In this document: positions 5,932-9,352 of the stretch, one piece after another
Layout: every line of letters starts with the position of its first letter
How positions within the stretch are numbered: the first letter of the stretch is position 1
Source of the DNA: an uncultured Methylophaga sp.
GTDB taxonomy: Bacteria; Pseudomonadota; Gammaproteobacteria; Nitrosococcales; Methylophagaceae
Direction of reading: 5' to 3'
Length of the DNA: 9,352 nt
Assembly (NCBI GenBank): GCA_947631375.1
Contig: CANRLD010000063.1
Location: 1-9,352, forward strand
Translations under genes and position numbers: made by a program
Notes under the pieces: generated by a model
What the model was told of the DNA's origin: nothing
Databases searched by the model: none
The model's input: only the letters and a program-made list of their open reading frames with translations

Positions 5932-7305
5932 ATGCTCAATGAAAAAGACATTATTTCTACTTTGATGATGGTGCGGGAACAGAATCTGGATCTGCGTACC
6001 GTGACGGTGGGAATAAACCTGACAGATTGTGTCAGTGATGATTTGCCAACCTTCAAACGCAAAATTTATGACAAGATCACCAGCTACGCAGGCCAGTTAG
6101 TCGCTGCCTGTAATCGTATTGAACGACGTTACGGTATTGATGTTGCCAACAAACGTATTTCCATCAGCCCGATTGGTGTCGTCGGTGCGCCTTTTAGCTC
6201 TGAACAACTGGTTGAAGTAGCGTTAACACTGGACAAGGCGGCTATAGAGCTCGGTGTCGACTTTATCGGCGGTTTCAGTGCGCTGGTGGAAAAAGGTATG
6301 AGCAAAGGTGACGAGGCACTGATAAATGCTATTCCGCAGGCATTAACACAATCCCAGCGCCTCTGCGCCTCCGTTAATGTTGCCAGCACTCGCGCCGGTA
6401 TCAATATGGATGCGATTCTTCGCATGGGACAGGTCATCAGGGAAGCGGCACAGCTTACCGCCGCTGATGATGGCCTGGCGGCAGCCAAGCTGGTGGTGTT
6501 TGCCAATATTCCTCAGGACGTGCCCTTTATGGCGGGCGCTTATTTGGGTATTGGTGAAGCAGATGCAGTGGTCAGCGTCGGGGTCAGTGGGCCGGGGGTT
6601 GTAAAAGCAGCGCTGGAAAAGGCGTTGGCCGAAGAAGGGCATATTGATTTGAGTCGTGCGGCAGATATTATCAAGCAAACTGCGGCAAGACTGACCCGGG
6701 CGGGAGAACTCGTGGGCCGCGAAGTTGCGCAGCTGCTAAAACTGCCATTCGGGATTGTTGATCTGTCACTGGCACCAACGCCAAATCGTAATGACAGTGT
6801 GGGAGAAATCTTCGAGGCAATCGGCTTGCCAGCGTTTGGCGCGCCGGGCAGTACTGCCTTTTTGTCGATGCTCAATGATGCGGTGAAAAAAGGCGGTGCT
6901 TTTGCCAGTTCGCATGTCGGCGGCTTGAGTGGTGCTTTTATTCCGGTTTGTGAAGATTTGACCATCGCCGAATCTGCAGCCAATGGCACATTAAATCTGG
7001 AAAAACTTGAAGCGATGACCGCCGTTTGTTCAGTGGGGCTGGATATGGTGGCGTTACCGGGCGATACCTCGGCAGAAATGCTGTCAGCAATCATTGCGGA
7101 TGAAATGGCGATTGGGGTTATCAATAAAAAAACCACCGCAGCACGCCTGATTCCGGCACCGGGTAAAAAAGCTGGTGATACCGTGCGCTTTGGCGGGCTG
7201 TTGGGAGAAGGGCCAGTAATGGCTGTAAACATGGGCGATCAGGAAAACCGTTTTGTTCGTCTTGGTGGTCGCATTCCAGCGCCGATCCAAAGTCTGGTGA
7301 ATTAA
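5932..7305 (+). CDS. UPF0210 / DUF711 family protein ('PFL family' in databases)
   Basis: A 457-residue protein of the conserved UPF0210 family, full length for the family. It is cytoplasmic, with no signal or membrane segment. Family-typical stretches are: MLNEKDIISTLMMVREQNLD and DLRTVTVGINL at the start; ISPIGVVGAPF (about residues 77-90); FIGGFSALVEKGMSKGD (111-127); DLSLAPTPNRNDSVGEI (279-295); VGLDMVALPGDTS (368-380); and the Gly-rich end FGGLLGEGPVMAVN followed by RLGGRIP. Structures of relatives show a fold reminiscent of pyruvate formate-lyase, hence the database name. I see no adjacent Cys-Cys pair and no glycyl-radical RVxG(Y/F) motif, so PFL activity is unlikely. An AAGGA stretch overlapping the upstream stop serves as ribosome site. 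Cotranscription with the ACT protein suggests control by an amino-acid-like ligand. Confidence 0.93.
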   Translation: MLNEKDIISTLMMVREQNLDLRTVTVGINLTDCVSDDLPTFKRKIYDKITSYAGQLVAACNRIERRYGIDVANKRISISPIGVVGAPFSSEQLVEVALTLDKAAIELGVDFIGGFSALVEKGMSKGDEALINAIPQALTQSQRLCASVNVASTRAGINMDAILRMGQVIREAAQLTAADDGLAAAKLVVFANIPQDVPFMAGAYLGIGEADAVVSVGVSGPGVVKAALEKALAEEGHIDLSRAADIIKQTAARLTRAGELVGREVAQLLKLPFGIVDLSLAPTPNRNDSVGEIFEAIGLPAFGAPGSTAFLSMLNDAVKKGGAFASSHVGGLSGAFIPVCEDLTIAESAANGTLNLEKLEAMTAVCSVGLDMVALPGDTSAEMLSAIIADEMAIGVINKKTTAARLIPAPGKKAGDTVRFGGLLGEGPVMAVNMGDQENRFVRLGGRIPAPIQSLVN

Positions 7306-7311
7306 GCGATG

Positions 7312-7340
7312 CGCCGCGTCAGTATTCTGCTGGCGCGGCG
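7312..7340 (+). terminator. GC-rich terminator hairpin after the UPF0210 gene
   Basis: CGCCGCGTCAG (7312-7322) pairs with CTGGCGCGGCG (7330-7340): 11 bp with one G-T wobble and a 7-nt loop (TATTCTG). It begins 7 bases after the stop codon and is followed by GTTGTTT, a short interrupted T run. It is a probable Rho-independent terminator for the ACT-UPF0210 operon. Confidence 0.75.
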
Positions 7341-7393
7341 GTTGTTTAACAGCCGCTATAGCCGGCGTTTCTACTCAATTAATAGTGTTATAA

Positions 7394-7888
7394 ATGCACA
7401 AGCTGGTGGTGCAAACCGTTATCCGGCAGTGGGATAAATCCCAACTGTCAGCAGCAGATAGTCAGACACGAAGGGCATTGGCAGATCGTTATCCAGTTAA
7501 CGTACCGCCTGCGGTAGCGTTGTTTGATGGCGAGATCATCCTTGATCAACACGGTGATGATGTTATGGGCAATCGTATTCGCTATCAATTAACCGATGCC
7601 CGACAGTTTCTGATTGATCGGTGTTGTTTTTCCTTGCCGACACAAACACTCACGATAAAACAGCCTCCAGAGGGACAGCCAGTCCAGTTGTCGATGGCCG
7701 ATGGCTGGGTGCAATGTCATTATCAGTGGAGGTATAAGGTGTTTGAAGGCGGATTTTATTATTGGCTTTATGAAGCGGTAACGCTAAATGCCTGCTTCAT
7801 TCAGCGCCCGGCGGAAGATATTTTTCTGCAAACAGAACCGATAAGGCAATTTACGCTTTTTCTGCAAAACCAGCAGAACCCAGCGTAA
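7394..7888 (+). CDS. Unrecognised 164-residue protein
   Basis: I do not recognise a family. The frame is long, fills the space between two hairpins and has no competing frame, so it is likely a real gene. A TAA sits directly before the ATG at 7394, so no earlier start is possible. There is no visible Shine-Dalgarno (TAGTGTTATAAATG). The protein has no signal peptide or membrane segment. It is rich in Gln and aromatic residues in its second half (VQCHYQWRYKVFEGGFYYWL) and has five cysteines including a CC pair (residues 77-78). Pattern VPPAVALFDGEIILDQHGDD looks like alternating beta strands, suggesting a beta-rich cytoplasmic fold. It lies after the ACT-UPF0210 terminator and so probably has its own weak promoter or depends on read-through. 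Confidence 0.65.
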   Translation: MHKLVVQTVIRQWDKSQLSAADSQTRRALADRYPVNVPPAVALFDGEIILDQHGDDVMGNRIRYQLTDARQFLIDRCCFSLPTQTLTIKQPPEGQPVQLSMADGWVQCHYQWRYKVFEGGFYYWLYEAVTLNACFIQRPAEDIFLQTEPIRQFTLFLQNQQNPA

Positions 7889-7902
7889 GATTCTACAGAT
7901 AG

Positions 7903-7930
7903 AAAAAAGCGGCAAACCGAAGTTTGCCGC
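7903..7930 (-). terminator. Rho-independent terminator of the lipoprotein gene (shared hairpin)
   Basis: GCGGCAAAC (7909-7917) and GTTTGCCGC (7922-7930) form a perfect 9-bp stem with a CGAA loop. On the - strand the stem is followed by six T residues (complement of A7903-A7908), the classical form. It serves the lipoprotein gene ending at 7939. On the + strand it lies 20 bases after the unknown gene's stop but has no T run, so it may block convergent read-through only partly. Confidence 0.9.
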
Positions 7931-7938
7931 CAGATTGA

Positions 7939-8157
7939 TTAACGTTCTTTGATTTCACTCACATCGTCTACCGGGATCTGATTGTCGCGACCTTCTGCAT
8001 CTTCATATTCAATCATTCCGGTCTCATCATTGACTTCCGGGGTATCGGCACTGTCAATGATGTGCCCATCATCGGTGGCGATAACATGCTCATTGGCACA
8101 GCCCGCTAAACCGATAAAAAGAGTGGCAAAAAATACAGTGATGAGTGATTTCTTCAT
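7939..8157 (-). CDS. YgdI/YgdR-family small lipoprotein
   Basis: A 72-residue lipoprotein. The longer frame to 8211 begins at a GTG inside a palindrome. The ATG at 8157 is chosen because AGGAGG (8167-8162) lies four bases upstream and it opens a lipoprotein signal MKKSLITVFFATLFIGLAGC. The lipobox LAGC gives Cys20 as the lipidated residue, and Ala at +2 predicts the outer membrane. The mature part has the family's plan: a strand with a degraded (Y/H)V-x-x-x-x-DG motif (HVIATDDGHII), then DETGMIEYEDAEG, then a final DDVSEI. Length matches E. coli YgdI and YgdR (about 72-75). This family (formerly DUF903) is a small SH3-like beta domain of unknown role, sometimes linked to envelope stress. It is monocistronic, with a strong terminator and dyads upstream. 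Confidence 0.9.
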   Translation of the reverse strand: MKKSLITVFFATLFIGLAGCANEHVIATDDGHIIDSADTPEVNDETGMIEYEDAEGRDNQIPVDDVSEIKER

Positions 8158-8161
8158 ACGT

Positions 8162-8167
8162 CCTCCT
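8162..8167 (-). promoter_or_regulatory. Perfect AGGAGG ribosome site of the lipoprotein gene
   Basis: CCTCCT on the + strand reads AGGAGG on the - strand, four bases before the ATG at 8157. It decides the start in favour of the lipobox-bearing 72-residue form over the 90-codon frame. Confidence 0.85.
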
Positions 8168-8197
8168 GGATTGTAAAAAAATAGAACTGCATGATTT

Positions 8198-8211
8198 GTG
8201 ACGGCCGTCAC
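8198..8211. promoter_or_regulatory. Perfect 14-bp palindrome, candidate operator
   Basis: GTGACGGCCGTCAC is a perfect palindrome 40 bp upstream of the lipoprotein start codon, in the expected promoter or leader region. It is GC-rich in an AT-rich setting, which makes it stand out. It may be a binding site for a dimeric regulator. In RNA it could also fold only as a very tight stem, so a DNA role is favoured. Confidence 0.45.
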
Positions 8212-8223
8212 CTTTAATAGTTG

Positions 8224-8239
8224 CAGGAAATCTTTCCTG
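8224..8239. promoter_or_regulatory. Second dyad upstream of the lipoprotein gene
   Basis: CAGGAAA (8224-8230), TC, TTTCCTG (8233-8239): a 7+7 dyad with a 2-bp centre, 12 bp from the 14-bp palindrome. Its sequence is unrelated to that palindrome, so a different protein would bind it. AT-rich DNA beyond it (8241-8290) could hold the promoter; TATAAA is readable on the - strand near 8250 but no good -35 accompanies it. Confidence 0.35.
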
Positions 8240-8307
8240 ACTTTTATATTGTTACGCTAAGTTTTTGATTTAAAAGTTACTTCACCCAGTTGATGGCATC
8301 GTACCGA

Positions 8308-8517
8308 TTACGACGGTTCTGGGCGCTGAGCATCAAGACTATTTAACACTGCATCAAAATTATTCCCTTCGAGCACATCGTTTACATATCCAGTTTCGAG
8401 TTTTCTCGCATTGAACATTTGGCTGCAGTTGCTATTTACATTGCAGCTTTTCCAACCTTTATATTTGTGCCGCATGAAAACTGTAAATCTTACCTGACGG
8501 GCTTGTAATAACTTCAT
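8308..8517 (-). CDS. Doubtful 69-residue small protein
   Basis: A 69-codon frame in otherwise empty DNA. The ATG at 8517 is preceded by an AT-rich stretch with AAAGAA as a poor ribosome site. The product is basic at its start (RHKYKGWKSC), has two cysteines (CNVNSNC, CX5C) and ends in a plausible helix (YVNDVLEGNNFDAVLNSL). The last part looks more protein-like than a random frame, but I recognise no family and it may be spurious or the remnant of a longer gene. Confidence 0.3.
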   Translation of the reverse strand: MKLLQARQVRFTVFMRHKYKGWKSCNVNSNCSQMFNARKLETGYVNDVLEGNNFDAVLNSLDAQRPEPS

Positions 8518-8672
8518 TTCTTTAAATTAAATAGACAACAACCCGCGCGTTCACAAGCGTTTCCACGGTGCATTTCTCATCTGGCATTGTCTTTGCGTTT
8601 ACTTCTGGTAAGAAACGTCAGCGTATAAACCATAGCTAAGGTTCGCGCTTAACTAATCTGGAGGACAAGCCA

Positions 8673-9257
8673 ATGCAAATTTCATCGACACAAAATAGAA
8701 AGTTACTGCAGGGTAAAACGATTGCATTCCTCGTGACTGACGGCTTTGAACAGATCGAATTGACGACGCCATGGGAGCAAATCAACCTTGCAGGTGCCGA
8801 AACCGTGTTGATAGCGATGGAAGAGGGTAAAGTTCAGGGATATCACCATCTTGATAAAGGCGATGCATTTAAGGCGGACAAAAGCATCACAGATGTATCA
8901 GCCGACGATTATGATGGCCTGGTACTGCCGGGCGGGGTAGCCAACCCGGACGCGCTACGCACCGACCCAAATGTAGTCGAGTTTGTCCGTGATTTTTTCA
9001 CCCAGCATAAGCCTGTGGCAGCGATCTGCCATGCTCCTTGGACACTAGTGGAAGCAGACGTACTTAACGGGCGAACACTGACATCCTGGCCAAGCCTGCG
9101 CACCGATATTCAGAATGCCGGTGGCAACTGGGTAGATCAGGAAGTGGTGGTGGATCAGGGGCTGGTGACCAGCAGAAAACCAGACGACCTAGACGCATTC
9201 TGCAGCAAAGCGATTGAAGAATTCGCAGAAGGCAAGCATCAACGTCAGCGGGCGTGA
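8673..9257 (+). CDS. DJ-1/PfpI-family protein (YhbO-like, type 1 glutamine amidotransferase fold)
   Basis: A 194-residue cytoplasmic stress protein of the DJ-1/PfpI superfamily, closest in pattern to PfpI and YhbO. Members are reported as cysteine proteases, chaperones or protein/nucleotide deglycases acting on methylglyoxal adducts; which applies here is open. Landmarks are: IAFLVTDGFEQIEL with Glu26, the acidic residue that contacts the catalytic thiol; VLPGGVANPDALR (85-96); the nucleophile elbow AICHAPW with Cys119 and His120; and the typical TSWPSLRTDIQNAGGNWVDQ and LVTSRKPDDLDAF near the end. The length fits a PfpI-type subunit with a short N-terminal extension of about 13 residues. GGAGG (8660-8664) lies eight bases before the ATG. 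It is followed by a large inverted repeat and appears monocistronic. Confidence 0.93.
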   Translation: MQISSTQNRKLLQGKTIAFLVTDGFEQIELTTPWEQINLAGAETVLIAMEEGKVQGYHHLDKGDAFKADKSITDVSADDYDGLVLPGGVANPDALRTDPNVVEFVRDFFTQHKPVAAICHAPWTLVEADVLNGRTLTSWPSLRTDIQNAGGNWVDQEVVVDQGLVTSRKPDDLDAFCSKAIEEFAEGKHQRQRA

Positions 9258-9274
9258 CGGCTGAGACAAGTATA

Positions 9275-9340
9275 GGATCGAAAAGGGGAAGGATTTATTT
9301 TAGATAATTGATTGAATAAATTCTTCCCCTTTGTCCATCC
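9275..9340. repeat. Large inverted repeat after the DJ-1-like gene, REP/RAYT-like palindrome or two-way terminator
   Basis: Positions 9282-9299 pair with 9315-9332: 18 bp with a single G-T wobble at 9292/9322, around a 15-nt loop. The arms start AAAGGGGAAG and end CTTCCCCTTT. A short outer GGAT/ATCC pairing (9275-9278 with 9337-9340) extends it. T runs are short on both strands (TTTG on +, TTTTC on -), so it could terminate transcription both ways. The arm AAAAGGGGAAGGATTTATTT closely resembles the AAAGGGGACAGATTTATTT palindromes that I remember beside REP-associated tyrosine transposases in gammaproteobacteria. No transposase is in the window. Confidence 0.6.
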
Positions 9341-9352
9341 TTTTCAAGTTGG

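Larger units (their letters stand above)
8212..8672. other. 461-bp intergenic stretch with little recognisable content
   Basis: Between the lipoprotein gene and the DJ-1-like gene. It holds the dyad at 8224-8239, AT-rich promoter-like DNA on the lipoprotein side, a doubtful short frame on the - strand (8308-8517), and a 155-bp leader before the DJ-1-like gene. In that leader TATAAA occurs at 8623-8628 without a well-spaced -35. No RNA gene or clear remnant of a larger gene was seen. Confidence 0.5.

Noticed and set aside
6540..7232. 230-codon open frame on the - strand inside the UPF0210 gene
   Set aside because: It is a shadow frame opposite a well-matched conserved gene; its composition is Ser/Pro/Ala-rich with no domain.
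5932..7305. Pyruvate formate-lyase activity for the UPF0210 protein
   Set aside because: No catalytic Cys-Cys pair and no glycyl-radical motif can be seen, and no activase gene is nearby.
8158..8211. 90-codon version of the lipoprotein starting at 8211
   Set aside because: Its GTG start lies inside a palindrome; the ATG at 8157 has a perfect AGGAGG and the lipobox at the right distance.
1..9352. Defence system, prophage, integron or CRISPR array
   Set aside because: No nuclease, helicase, integrase, toxin-antitoxin pair or spaced direct repeats were found; the gene content is metabolic, regulatory and envelope-related.

Overview
The window reads as ordinary chromosomal DNA of a Gram-negative bacterium, most likely a gammaproteobacterium. 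This rests on a YgdI/YgdR-type outer-membrane lipoprotein, signal peptides of Gram-negative type, a GcvR-like double-ACT protein and a YhbO/PfpI-type DJ-1 protein. Base composition looks moderate and even, coding density is high, and no phage gene, integrase, transposase gene, CRISPR array, tRNA or rRNA was seen. The genus cannot be fixed from the sequence.

Left part (1-2441, + strand): the 3' part of a sodium:solute symporter overlaps by one base (TAATG) an exported serine lipase/esterase-like alpha/beta hydrolase. A separate exported DUF2380/DUF3280-like protein with a CxxC motif follows. A long imperfect hairpin (2451-2503) closes this block.

Middle part (2597-5085): a tight + strand operon encodes an AhpD/carboxymuconolactone-decarboxylase-like protein, an exported cupin and an AraC-family regulator. 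The spacing suggests a small regulated stress or detoxification module. It converges on a - strand pair: a small membrane protein and a 5-carboxymethyl-2-hydroxymuconate isomerase-like tautomerase. The tautomerase starts at TTG, which places the catalytic proline directly after the initiator Met.

Right-centre (5086-7393): an upstream region with repeated GCTTGG half-sites and a long stem precedes a two-gene operon, a double-ACT protein (GTG start, strong ribosome site) and a UPF0210/DUF711 protein. A GC-rich hairpin ends it. ACT plus UPF0210 is a recurrent pairing of unknown function and is the most plausible 'undescribed system' here.

Right part (7394-9352): an unrecognised 164-residue protein converges on a YgdI/YgdR-like lipoprotein with a very clear terminator between them. 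The lipoprotein's upstream region carries two dyads, one a perfect 14-bp palindrome. A mostly non-coding stretch with one doubtful 69-codon frame follows, then a DJ-1/PfpI-family protein. The window ends in an 18-bp-stem inverted repeat resembling palindromes that accompany REP-associated (RAYT) transposases.
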